Positions 1 through 6,103 of a stretch of DNA of 8,991 nt are shown here, piece by piece. The notes below the pieces were generated by a model. The model did not search any database. It was given only the letters and a program-made list of their open reading frames with translations, and had not been told where the DNA came from. Position 1 is the stretch's first letter, and each line of letters opens with the position of its first letter. The translations under genes and the position numbers were made by a program. This DNA is from Bacteroidales bacterium (lineage in GTDB: Bacteria; Bacteroidota; Bacteroidia; Bacteroidales; WCHB1-69), in contig JAEEUY010000244.1 of assembly GCA_016290715.1 (NCBI GenBank), positions 1 through 8,991 on the forward strand, given 5' to 3'.

Positions 1-5
1 AAATA

Positions 6-20
6 AATAATAATAATAAT
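6..20. repeat. (AAT)5 trinucleotide microsatellite
   Basis: Five perfect AAT units lie at the edge of the window, in the A/T-rich sequence beyond the str operon terminator. The tract may extend outside the window. No function is visible; it is probably simple low-complexity intergenic DNA. Confidence 0.7.
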
Positions 21-23
21 CAA

Positions 24-64
24 CCAATGAAACAACAACAAAAAGATAACGCAATTTTCATTGG
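24..64. repeat. 9-bp inverted repeat downstream of the str operon
   Basis: CCAATGAAA at 24-32 is repeated in perfect inverse (TTTCATTGG) at 56-64, around a 23-base A-rich spacer. There is no T-tract next to it, so it is not a canonical intrinsic terminator. It lies beyond the str terminator and could belong to the control region or end of a neighbouring gene outside the window. Chance occurrence in A/T-rich DNA is possible. Confidence 0.35.
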
Positions 65-99
65 GAAAACACACAGGAAAAAAAAATCCATTGCTATAT

Positions 100-133
100 A
101 AAAAAAGGGAAATAAAGCCAAGCTCTATTTCCC
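100..133 (-). terminator. Intrinsic terminator of the str operon, after rpsJ
   Basis: Read on the minus strand, GGGAAATAGAGC (133-122) pairs with GCTTTATTTCCC (118-107). This is a 12-bp stem with one G-T wobble, closed by a 3-base loop and followed immediately by seven T residues (106-100). It begins 22 bases after the rpsJ stop codon. Stem, tight loop and U-tract all fit a rho-independent terminator. No reading frame of any length follows on the minus strand down to base 1. Confidence 0.85.
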
Positions 134-155
134 CATTCCATTGATTCAAATAAAT

Positions 156-470
156 TTACGCTTTAATTTCAACATCCACGCCGCTGGGCAATTCCAAACG
201 CATCAACGCGTCAATTGTTTTGGAAGTAGTTCCATAGATATCCAACAATCTTTTGTAGGTGGAGAGTTCAAATTGCTCTCTTGATTTTTTGTTTACAAAA
301 GTGGAACGGTTAACGGTGAAGATTTTCTTGTGTGTTGGAAGTGGAATAGGTCCAACAAGAACAACCTTACCATCTTTCACGGCATTAACAGTTTTCACGA
401 TTTTTTCTGCTGATTTGTCAACCAAATTGTGGTCGAATGATTTCAATTTAATTCTAATTCTTTCGCTCAT
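156..470 (-). CDS. rpsJ: 30S ribosomal protein S10 (NusE)
   Basis: S10 is a head protein of the 30S subunit and, as NusE, a partner of NusB and NusG in transcription antitermination. The protein has 104 residues, about the usual length (103 in E. coli). It shows the family pattern RIRIKLKSFDHNLVDKSA at the N-terminus, then GPIPLPTHKK and the loop segment VNRSTFVNKKSREQFE. It is the fourth gene of the str operon, 32 bases after fusA. That spacer is nearly all A/T and has no Shine-Dalgarno sequence. A strong terminator 22 bases downstream makes it the last gene of the transcript. In many Bacteroidota, as I recall, rplC follows directly, so this end point is unusual. The identity is secure. Confidence 0.98.
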   Translation of the reverse strand: MSERIRIKLKSFDHNLVDKSAEKIVKTVNAVKDGKVVLVGPIPLPTHKKIFTVNRSTFVNKKSREQFELSTYKRLLDIYGTTSKTIDALMRLELPSGVDVEIKA

Positions 471-502
471 TTTAATATAATTTTTAATTATTAAACTTCT
501 AT

Positions 503-2602
503 TTATAATAAAGAATATCTTCCAACATTTAAAATATAATCTTGAATATCGGCAGGAACTTCCGCATATTTAAGAAATTCCATGCTAAAGGTAGCGCGAC
601 CGGAAGTAATGGAGCGCAGACTTGTAACATAACCGAACATCTCTGCCAAAGGCACTTGTGCTTTGATCACCTGCAAGCCAATTTTTGCCTCCACCTGTTC
701 AACAACGGCACGCTTGCGGTTGAGGTCGCTGGTAACATTTCCGATATATTCATCAGGAGTTACCACCTCCATTTTCATAATAGGTTCCAAGATAACAGAT
801 TGCACTTTCCGGCAGGCTTCTCTGAAACCGATTTTCGCACAGATTTCAAAGGACAAGGCATCTGAATCCACGCTGTGGAAACTTCCATCCAGCAATGTAA
901 CCTTAAGGTTTTCAAGTGGATAGCCAGCGAAAACGCCGTTCATCATCGCCTGTTTAAATCCCTTTTCCACTGCGGGAATAAAATCTTTAGGGATATTACC
1001 GCCTTTCACTTCACTTACAAACTGCAAACCGCGTGTTTCCAGAGGAAGCGGGGACAACTCAAATTCTATTTCCGCAAATGACCCTTTCCCTCCTGTCTGT
1101 TTTTTATATACTTCACGATGGCGGACGGGAGACAAGATAGCCTCCTTATATGCCACGCGCGGTTTGCCGTGATTGCAATCCACGCTAAATTCACGTTTCA
1201 GCCTATCGAGCAGGATATCCAAATGCAGTTCCCCCATTCCACTAATCAAGGTTTGACCGGAATCGGGATCCACTTTAACCGTAAAAGTGGGATCCTCTTC
1301 TGCGAGACGTGCCAATGCATTCATCAGCTTATCTTCATCATCTTTGGTTTTAGGTTCCACTGCCACATGAATCACAGGTTCCGGGAACTCTATATTTTCG
1401 AGGGAGATAGGATGTTTCTCATCGCACAGGCTGTCACCCGTATGGATCTCTTTCATACCCACAAGAGCGACGATATTTCCGGCAGAAACGGTTTCCAATG
1501 GTTGTTGTTTATTGGAATGCATTTGCAGAATCTTGGCCACACGCTCTCTTTTGTTGGTATTCACATTCCACACCGTCGTGCCGGTAGCCAACGTGCCGGA
1601 ATAGACCTTGATAAACGTCAGTTTGCCGACGTATGGATCGGTAGCAATTTTGAAAGCGAGGGCGGAGAAAGGGGCATTAGGGTCAACTTCGCGTGTTTCT
1701 TCTTTGTCGGTTTTCGGGTTAACACCGTGTATGGCTGGCATATCCAAAGGAGATGGCAGGTACATCACCACAGCATCCAACAATTTTTGAACCCCTTTGT
1801 TCTTAAAAGAAGAACCGCAAAGGACAGGTTGGATTTTTTTGTCGATGGTTGTTTGGCGAATCAGCGCATACAGCTCATCGGCAGTAATGCTATCCGGGTC
1901 GTCAAAATACTTCTCCATCAGGTTATCGTCAAATTCAGCCAATGCCTCGATCATCGCATTACGATATTCCTCTGCATCACTTTGCATATCTTCCGGAATA
2001 TCATACACTTCGTAGGTAGCTCCTTGATCTTCCTCGTTCCACACGTATGCTTTCATTTCTATAAGATCAACGATACCGGAAAAAGAGTCCTCCACTCCGA
2101 TAGGGAGGTTAATGGCGACGGGGTTGGCGTGCAATTTCTCTTTAATCTGTTTCAAAACGCCATAGAAATCAGCGCCTTGTCTATCCATCTTATTCACATA
2201 GCAAATACGAGGGACATCATACTTGTTGGCTTGGCGCCAAACCGTTTCCGATTGTGGTTCCACACCGCCGACGGCGCAGAAAATAGCGACGGCACCGTCC
2301 AGAATGCGCAACGACCGTTCTACTTCGACCGTAAAATCAACGTGCCCGGGAGTGTCGATGATATTGATTTTATAGTCTGTTTTTTGGTGTTTCCAAAAAA
2401 CAGTAGTGGCGGCACTGGTAATGGTGATTCCTCGCTCTTGCTCTTGAACCATCCAGTCCATTGTCGCCGTACCTTCATCGACTTCGCCGATTTTATAATT
2501 TTTGCCAGTATAAAAAAGGATTCTTTCGGTTGTAGTCGTCTTACCGGCATCGATGTGAGCCATAATACCGATATTACGAATATTAGACAATATTTCCGAC
2601 AT
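503..2602 (-). CDS. fusA: Translation elongation factor G
   Basis: EF-G is the translational GTPase that drives tRNA-mRNA translocation and, with RRF, ribosome recycling. The protein has 699 residues, full length for the family. GTPase motifs are all present: the P-loop AHIDAGKT (15-22), switch I RGITI (57-61), DTPGH (83-87), NKMD (137-140) and a G5-like GSSF. The C-terminal half contains the domain II-V signatures, including GMGELHLDI, GKPRVAYKEA and FGYVTSLRSIT. Its place between rpsG and rpsJ marks it as the housekeeping copy rather than a paralogue. The 50-base spacer from rpsG holds a small A/T hairpin and an AAGG about 10 bases before the ATG, which is at best a weak ribosome binding site. 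Confidence 0.98.
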   Translation of the reverse strand: MSEILSNIRNIGIMAHIDAGKTTTTERILFYTGKNYKIGEVDEGTATMDWMVQEQERGITITSAATTVFWKHQKTDYKINIIDTPGHVDFTVEVERSLRILDGAVAIFCAVGGVEPQSETVWRQANKYDVPRICYVNKMDRQGADFYGVLKQIKEKLHANPVAINLPIGVEDSFSGIVDLIEMKAYVWNEEDQGATYEVYDIPEDMQSDAEEYRNAMIEALAEFDDNLMEKYFDDPDSITADELYALIRQTTIDKKIQPVLCGSSFKNKGVQKLLDAVVMYLPSPLDMPAIHGVNPKTDKEETREVDPNAPFSALAFKIATDPYVGKLTFIKVYSGTLATGTTVWNVNTNKRERVAKILQMHSNKQQPLETVSAGNIVALVGMKEIHTGDSLCDEKHPISLENIEFPEPVIHVAVEPKTKDDEDKLMNALARLAEEDPTFTVKVDPDSGQTLISGMGELHLDILLDRLKREFSVDCNHGKPRVAYKEAILSPVRHREVYKKQTGGKGSFAEIEFELSPLPLETRGLQFVSEVKGGNIPKDFIPAVEKGFKQAMMNGVFAGYPLENLKVTLLDGSFHSVDSDALSFEICAKIGFREACRKVQSVILEPIMKMEVVTPDEYIGNVTSDLNRKRAVVEQVEAKIGLQVIKAQVPLAEMFGYVTSLRSITSGRATFSMEFLKYAEVPADIQDYILNVGRYSLL

Positions 2603-2633
2603 AATAAGAACCTTTTTTACTAACCTAACTTGC

Positions 2634-2649
2634 TAATAGAAAACTATTA
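2634..2649 (-). other. Small A/T hairpin in the rpsG-fusA spacer
   Basis: TAATAG and CTATTA form a perfect 6-bp inverted repeat around a 4-base loop, starting 4 bases after the rpsG stop codon. It is almost all A-T pairs and so weak. It is unlikely to terminate transcription, since fusA follows, but could mark a processing or pausing site. It may also be chance. Confidence 0.3.
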
Positions 2650-2652
2650 CGA

Positions 2653-3120
2653 TTAAAATCTGAAGTGAGAGAATGCCTTGTTAGCTTCAGCCATTCTATG
2701 AATATCTTCTTTACGTTTGAAAGCAGCACCTTCTTCTTTGTAAGCGGCCATGATTTCAGCAGCCAACTTGGCGGCCATTGATTTCTCATGACGTTTACGG
2801 GCGAAGTTGATCAAGTTCTTCATGCCTACAGATTGTTTTCTGGCAGGACGGAGCTCGGTAGGGATTTGAAAAGTGGCACCACCAATTCTTCTACTCTTAA
2901 CTTCCAAGGTAGGAGTAACGTTGGTTAATGCTTGTTTCCATACTTCAATACCGTTTTCATTTGTTTTTTCAGCTACAATGTCAATAGCAGCATAGAAAAT
3001 CTCAAATGCGGTTTGTTTTTTCCCTTTTAACATAATGTTATTGACAAATTTTGTCACCATTACATCGTTATACTTCGGATCGGGAAGGATAATTCTACTT
3101 TTTGGTTTTGCTTTTCTCAT
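2653..3120 (-). CDS. rpsG: 30S ribosomal protein S7
   Basis: S7 is a primary 16S rRNA binding protein that nucleates assembly of the 30S head and lines the E/P-site tRNA region. The protein has 155 residues, the usual size. Visible family blocks are the N-terminal RKAKPKSRIILPDPKYND, the helix VNNIMLKGKKQTA, and the beta-hairpin region RRIGGATFQIPTELRPARK (about residues 77-95). It is the second gene of the str operon. It lies 92 bases after rpsL, a spacer with a hairpin comparable in position to the S7 autoregulatory site of E. coli. The ATG has no Shine-Dalgarno before it. Identity is certain. Confidence 0.98.
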   Translation of the reverse strand: MRKAKPKSRIILPDPKYNDVMVTKFVNNIMLKGKKQTAFEIFYAAIDIVAEKTNENGIEVWKQALTNVTPTLEVKSRRIGGATFQIPTELRPARKQSVGMKNLINFARKRHEKSMAAKLAAEIMAAYKEEGAAFKRKEDIHRMAEANKAFSHFRF

Positions 3121-3154
3121 AGTTCTGTAACTTCAATAAAAATTTTACTTACTC

Positions 3155-3180
3155 TTGAAAACACCCATTTTGGTGTTCAA
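3155..3180 (-). promoter_or_regulatory. Hairpin in the rpsL-rpsG spacer, candidate S7 autoregulatory site
   Basis: On the minus strand TTGAACACC (3180-3172) pairs with GGTG (3165-3162) and TTCAA (3159-3155). The stem is 9 bp with a 2-base bulge (TT) and a 6-base loop (AAAATG). It sits in the middle of the 92-base rpsL-rpsG spacer, 34 bases before the S7 start. No T-tract of terminator type follows. In E. coli S7 represses its own translation by binding this same intercistronic region. Applying that role here is inference from position only. Confidence 0.45.
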
Positions 3181-3212
3181 TTTACTTTACTTTATTAGTT
3201 ATTTTGAAAGAC

Positions 3213-3593
3213 TTATGCTTTTTTCTTTGGACGTTTCGCACCATATTTTGAACGACCCTGGAGTCTTCCTTCAACGCCGGCGGAGTCTAAAGCTCCACGA
3301 ACAACGTGATATCTAACACCTGGTAAATCTTTTACACGACCTCCACGTACCAATACGATAGAGTGCTCTTGCAAATTATGGCCTTCGCCAGGAATGTAAG
3401 CATTCACCTCTTTTTGGTTCTGCAAACGTACCCTTGCTACTTTACGCATGGCTGAATTAGGTTTTTTAGGAGTGGTTGTGTAAACTCTCAAACAAACTCC
3501 GCGTTTCTGTGGACATGCGTCCAAAGCTTTTGACTTGCTTTGTGAAGTCAGTTTCTTTCTTCCTTTTCTAACTAATTGCTGAATTGTCGGCAT
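3213..3593 (-). CDS. rpsL: 30S ribosomal protein S12
   Basis: S12 sits at the decoding centre of the 30S subunit and contributes to accuracy. The protein has 126 residues. The conserved loops are intact: TPKKPNSAMRK (41-51) and RVKDLPGVRYH (86-96). The two lysines whose mutation gives streptomycin resistance in other bacteria (K43 and K88, Met-numbered) are wild type. D89, the residue methylthiolated by RimO in E. coli, is also present. It is the first gene of the str operon, about 55 bases downstream of the predicted transcription start. The bases before the ATG are A-rich with no Shine-Dalgarno. Identity is certain. Confidence 0.98.
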   Translation of the reverse strand: MPTIQQLVRKGRKKLTSQSKSKALDACPQKRGVCLRVYTTTPKKPNSAMRKVARVRLQNQKEVNAYIPGEGHNLQEHSIVLVRGGRVKDLPGVRYHVVRGALDSAGVEGRLQGRSKYGAKRPKKKA

Positions 3594-3653
3594 ACTTTTT
3601 AATAATTAAATCTGTTTGTTTTCTATTAAATTATACTTCAAATTTTAAGGCTG

Positions 3654-3683
3654 CAAAAGTACAATATTTTTTTATTCTGACAA
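3654..3683 (-). promoter_or_regulatory. Bacteroidota-type promoter of the str operon
   Basis: The minus strand reads TTG (3683-3681), then 19 bases, then TACTTTTG (3661-3654). This matches the known Bacteroides -33/-7 consensus TTG-N19-21-TAnnTTTG in both boxes and spacing. Transcription should start near 3646-3649, giving a leader of about 55 bases before rpsL. The -33 box lies at the centre of CTGAnnnTCAG (3677-3687), an 11-base palindrome that might be an operator or chance. The stretch 3594-3806 holds only this promoter, the leader and the upstream terminator. Confidence 0.8.
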
Positions 3684-3735
3684 TCAGTTATTTTATTTTT
3701 TTGCAAATAAGTTTAAAAATATACAAAACCAAAAC

Positions 3736-3774
3736 AAAAATCCCTATTGCAACAACTATTACAACAGGGATTTT
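3736..3774 (-). terminator. Intrinsic terminator after the DUF5606 gene
   Basis: On the minus strand AAAATCCCTGTTG (3774-3762) pairs with CAATAGGGATTTT (3749-3737). The stem is 13 bp with one G-T wobble and a 12-base loop, running into TTTTTGTTTT. It lies 33 bases after the DUF5606 stop codon and about 50 bases before the str promoter, so it insulates the two units. The stem is also near-symmetric on the plus strand, but no plus-strand gene reads into it. Confidence 0.85.
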
Positions 3775-3806
3775 GCCTATTCAGAAGCCGTTGTTTGACC
3801 ATTCGG

Positions 3807-4220
3807 CTATTTTTTCTCCTCTTCCTCTTTTTTAGGTTCCAAGTCTATCAAATTATGCTCCACCAATAAATTATACCACACATACACTTTTTTCATATTG
3901 GAAACATAAACCCGTTCTTTGTCGTAATTTGGAAGAATTTCGGCAAAATATTGCTTCATTGCCACATTATCCGACAGATTCACATTCACTTTTCCTCCAT
4001 TTTCCTTTTTATAAATTGATTGGAATACTGATTCCAACGTAACGTCCTCATCCTCTGTGAAAATGGAGATATTCTCCAAATTTGCCACACCATCTTGTGA
4101 AAAAGCGGGGAAACGTTTGCCATCAATCAAAGATTCAACGATGAAACTGTTTTTCGCTTGAGAAATTAATTGATACAATCCCGTTTTGCCTGTAATTGAT
4201 AAGATTTTACTTAAGTCCAT
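3807..4220 (-). CDS. DUF5606-family protein (Bacteroidota-specific, function unknown)
   Basis: The 137-residue protein resembles DUF5606 proteins, which I know only from Bacteroidota. The recognised pattern is an N-terminal block LSKILSITGKTGLYQLISQ followed by FIVESLIDGKRFPAF. Further on come LENISIFTEDEDVTLESVF and the segment EILPNYDKERVYVSNMKKVYVWYNLLVE. No signal peptide or membrane segment is visible, so it is probably cytoplasmic. It ends in a charged tail rich in Glu and Lys (KKEEEEKK). The gene starts 14 bases after the lipoprotein gene and is likely co-transcribed with it. It is followed by a clear terminator. No biochemical role is known to me and none can be read from the sequence. 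Family assignment is from memory of the pattern. Confidence 0.85.
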   Translation of the reverse strand: MDLSKILSITGKTGLYQLISQAKNSFIVESLIDGKRFPAFSQDGVANLENISIFTEDEDVTLESVFQSIYKKENGGKVNVNLSDNVAMKQYFAEILPNYDKERVYVSNMKKVYVWYNLLVEHNLIDLEPKKEEEEKK

Positions 4221-4234
4221 TTTTTCTTTTTTAA

Positions 4235-5098
4235 TTAATAGTATTCAATTGTTCTTGTATTAATAAAATACGCTTTATCGTCTATTTTTCGCACTTTTCG
4301 CAACCAATTCCCTTTCCCATCATGGTTTGAGTACTCTGTCACTTCAGTAATATTCACCCCCGGCAACAGACTTTCATAGACCTGTTTTTGCCATTCTCCC
4401 TTTTCATTCATCTGAATATGAGTATATTCCAACATTATCCCATCCTTACGATACACTCTTTTGTTAACCAGATCACCATAATTGTCGTACTCCATGGTTA
4501 CATACTTGAATATTTGCCCGTCAGGGTCATACTCATCCACCTTCAAAGGCAATCCCACCTCGTTATAGGAATATTTTATCTTCTGCGAAAACGCTTCAGA
4601 AACGAGGGTAATCTCTAGCGGATTACCATATCCGTCATTTTTATAACTCAATGTTTGGATTAACGAATCGTTGGCAAATCTTGATTCCTTAACCCTGAAT
4701 CCGTGCTTATCGTTCTCATAGAGCGTATATTGCACCCTAACACCCGCACTATCAAACAGTTCATCTTTAATCATCTTTGCATTGTCATCGTAATATATAT
4801 TACGCACCGACATGGTGTCATGCCGGCTATTCATAATCACCACGCGATTCAGATACCCGTCGGCGCTGTAAAACTTGTGTGTAATAGACAACAATTTTGA
4901 GGTATCTATTTTTTCTCCCGTCTTATCCACCGTGGCGAACTTACACTCCTCCAATGATTTGACCTGGCCTTTGATAGATTCTGTTTGTAAATGATTTTTT
5001 TGTGCCTGCGGAATAATGGTGATGCGGTTTTTATTTTTAGCACAACCCATCAAAAGGAGTGAACAGACCAAAACTAATATACTACTCTTAAAATTCAC
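4235..5098 (-). CDS. Lipoprotein with eight regular ~25-residue Y-x-x-x-G repeats, unknown function
   Basis: From the GTG at 5098-5096 the protein has 287 residues. It begins with a compact lipoprotein signal peptide, VNFKSSILVLVCSLLLMGC, with the lipobox LMGC and Cys19 as the acylated residue. Residues after the Cys (AKNKN) lack Asp at +2 and the acidic cluster used for surface export in Bacteroidetes. An outer-membrane, periplasm-facing location is therefore likely. The rest contains eight tyrosine-led units 24-27 residues apart, such as YSADGYL, YKNDGYGNP, YNEVGLPL and YDNYGDL, resembling degenerate RHS/YD-type beta repeats. An upstream in-frame TTG (5131) would add 11 residues. I prefer the GTG because the TTG lies inside a possible -7 promoter box and gives an unusually long n-region. 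DUF5606 follows after 14 bases. Confidence 0.8.
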   Translation of the reverse strand: MNFKSSILVLVCSLLLMGCAKNKNRITIIPQAQKNHLQTESIKGQVKSLEECKFATVDKTGEKIDTSKLLSITHKFYSADGYLNRVVIMNSRHDTMSVRNIYYDDNAKMIKDELFDSAGVRVQYTLYENDKHGFRVKESRFANDSLIQTLSYKNDGYGNPLEITLVSEAFSQKIKYSYNEVGLPLKVDEYDPDGQIFKYVTMEYDNYGDLVNKRVYRKDGIMLEYTHIQMNEKGEWQKQVYESLLPGVNITEVTEYSNHDGKGNWLRKVRKIDDKAYFINTRTIEYY

Positions 5099-5128
5099 GT
5101 TGCGATAAGATTTTTCTAAAAAAGGGTG

Positions 5129-5136
5129 CAAAAATA
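5129..5136 (-). promoter_or_regulatory. Possible weak promoter -7 box for the lipoprotein-DUF5606 pair
   Basis: TATTTTTG on the minus strand matches the TAnnTTTG -7 consensus. It lies about 31 bases before the GTG start of the lipoprotein gene. No TTG or TTTG stands 19-21 bases upstream; the nearest TTTG is 29 bases away. The promoter is either weak, activator-dependent or a chance match in A/T-rich DNA. No terminator separates this point from the radical SAM gene, so read-through from upstream is also possible. Confidence 0.4.
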
Positions 5137-5161
5137 CATTTTTTTGTAATAAATATCCTTT

Positions 5162-6103
5162 TTAACAAATATTTTTTCCTTGCCACGTATCCAATTGTGC
5201 CATACGTTTCTCTATTTTTTGTAACACGACATCATAACGTTCAAGCCCCCATTGGTTAATGTACAGGAATCTGGGAGGGACTTCTCCTGCAAAGCGTTCA
5301 ATCACAAAATCCGGGTTAAGATTCTCTGTGATTTTCACAATAAAATCCACGTATGAATCTTGTGTAAAAGTGTAAAAATCAGCAGGATTATTCACATATT
5401 CCTCCTGCATTCTGGTATTTTTGATAATCTGCAGCTGATGGAATTTAATGCCATTGATGGGCAACCGGTTAATGATATGGAGGTCATCCAACCACATTGC
5501 CGGCGTTTCGCCGGGCAAGCCATAAATAAAGTGTGCCGCACAATGAATATGGCGTTGCGCTGTTTTCGCTATCATTTCTTGGGCACATGCAAACGCATGT
5601 CCACGGTTTATGCGCTGCAACGTCTCATCATGGCATGATTCCACCCCATATTCAATAGAAACGAACATTTTTTTCTGCAATTCCGCAAAAAAATCCAATT
5701 TTTCTTCATCCATACAATCGGGACGGGTGCCAACAATCAGTCCCTTTATTTGCGGATGCTGCAGAGCAGGTTGATAAACATCCTTTAGTTTTTCCAAAGG
5801 GGCGTAAGTATTAGAAAAAGCTTGGAAATAAGCAAGATATACTTGCGCGCGGCGGTATCTGTTCTGATGGAATCCGATTCCCTCCTCCAATTGTTGCCGG
5901 ACAGATTTTTCAGGTTTACAATACGATGGGTTAAAGGCATCATTCAGGCAATAGGAACACCCTCCTGTCCCCACAGTGCCGTCTCTATTGGGGCACGTAA
6001 AACCAGCGTCAATCGTCAGCTTTTGTGCGCGCGTGCCAAACTGCTGCACCAAAAAACGTTTGTATGAATTAAAACGCCTGCCATCTCCCCAAGGATAAGT
6101 CAT
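5162..6103 (-). CDS. TIGR01212/YhcC-type radical SAM protein
   Basis: The 313-residue protein has the hallmark of this radical SAM family. Near the N-terminus, after WGDGRRFNSYKRFL, comes TCPNRDGTVGTGGCSYC (36-52). It supplies three cysteines (C37, C49, C52) in a CX11CX2C arrangement for a 4Fe-4S cluster, rather than the common CX3CX2C. Further family blocks are GTRPDC (125-130), EYGVES (151-156), HFIYGLPGET (191-200) and RFAGEVPPRFL (270-280). The arrangement recalls Elp3-like radical SAM enzymes. It is a soluble, presumably SAM-cleaving enzyme; the substrate of this family is not known to me. Its ATG overlaps the stop codon of the sigma gene by 4 bases (ATGA), implying translational coupling. 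The family call is firm, the function open. Confidence 0.92.
   Translation of the reverse strand: MTYPWGDGRRFNSYKRFLVQQFGTRAQKLTIDAGFTCPNRDGTVGTGGCSYCLNDAFNPSYCKPEKSVRQQLEEGIGFHQNRYRRAQVYLAYFQAFSNTYAPLEKLKDVYQPALQHPQIKGLIVGTRPDCMDEEKLDFFAELQKKMFVSIEYGVESCHDETLQRINRGHAFACAQEMIAKTAQRHIHCAAHFIYGLPGETPAMWLDDLHIINRLPINGIKFHQLQIIKNTRMQEEYVNNPADFYTFTQDSYVDFIVKITENLNPDFVIERFAGEVPPRFLYINQWGLERYDVVLQKIEKRMAQLDTWQGKNIC

Noticed and set aside
1..155. tRNA, small RNA or start of rplC after rpsJ
   Set aside because: No cloverleaf, no L3-like reading frame and no promoter consensus are visible; only a terminator, a microsatellite and one inverted repeat.
1118..2623. Long open frame (501 codons) on the plus strand opposite fusA
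   Set aside because: It lies almost wholly antisense to a certain EF-G gene, its translation has no recognisable motif, and it looks like a codon-bias shadow of fusA.
3213..3593. Streptomycin-resistance mutation in S12
   Set aside because: The relevant residues K43 and K88 are both wild type.
3786..3815. AGCCG/CGGCT hairpin followed by T residues on the plus strand, resembling a terminator
   Set aside because: The stem is only 5 bp with a 13-base loop and no plus-strand gene reads into it; it overlaps the end of the DUF5606 coding sequence, whose own terminator lies further on.
3584..3835. Plus-strand 83-codon frame across the rpsL upstream region
   Set aside because: It overlaps the str promoter, the DUF5606 terminator and the DUF5606 3' end, and the translation is low complexity from A/T-rich DNA.
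5116..5139. ATG-started seven-codon mini-frame ahead of the lipoprotein gene (possible leader peptide)
   Set aside because: It overlaps the possible -7 box, so it would be outside the transcript from that promoter, and it has no ribosome binding site or regulatory codon run.
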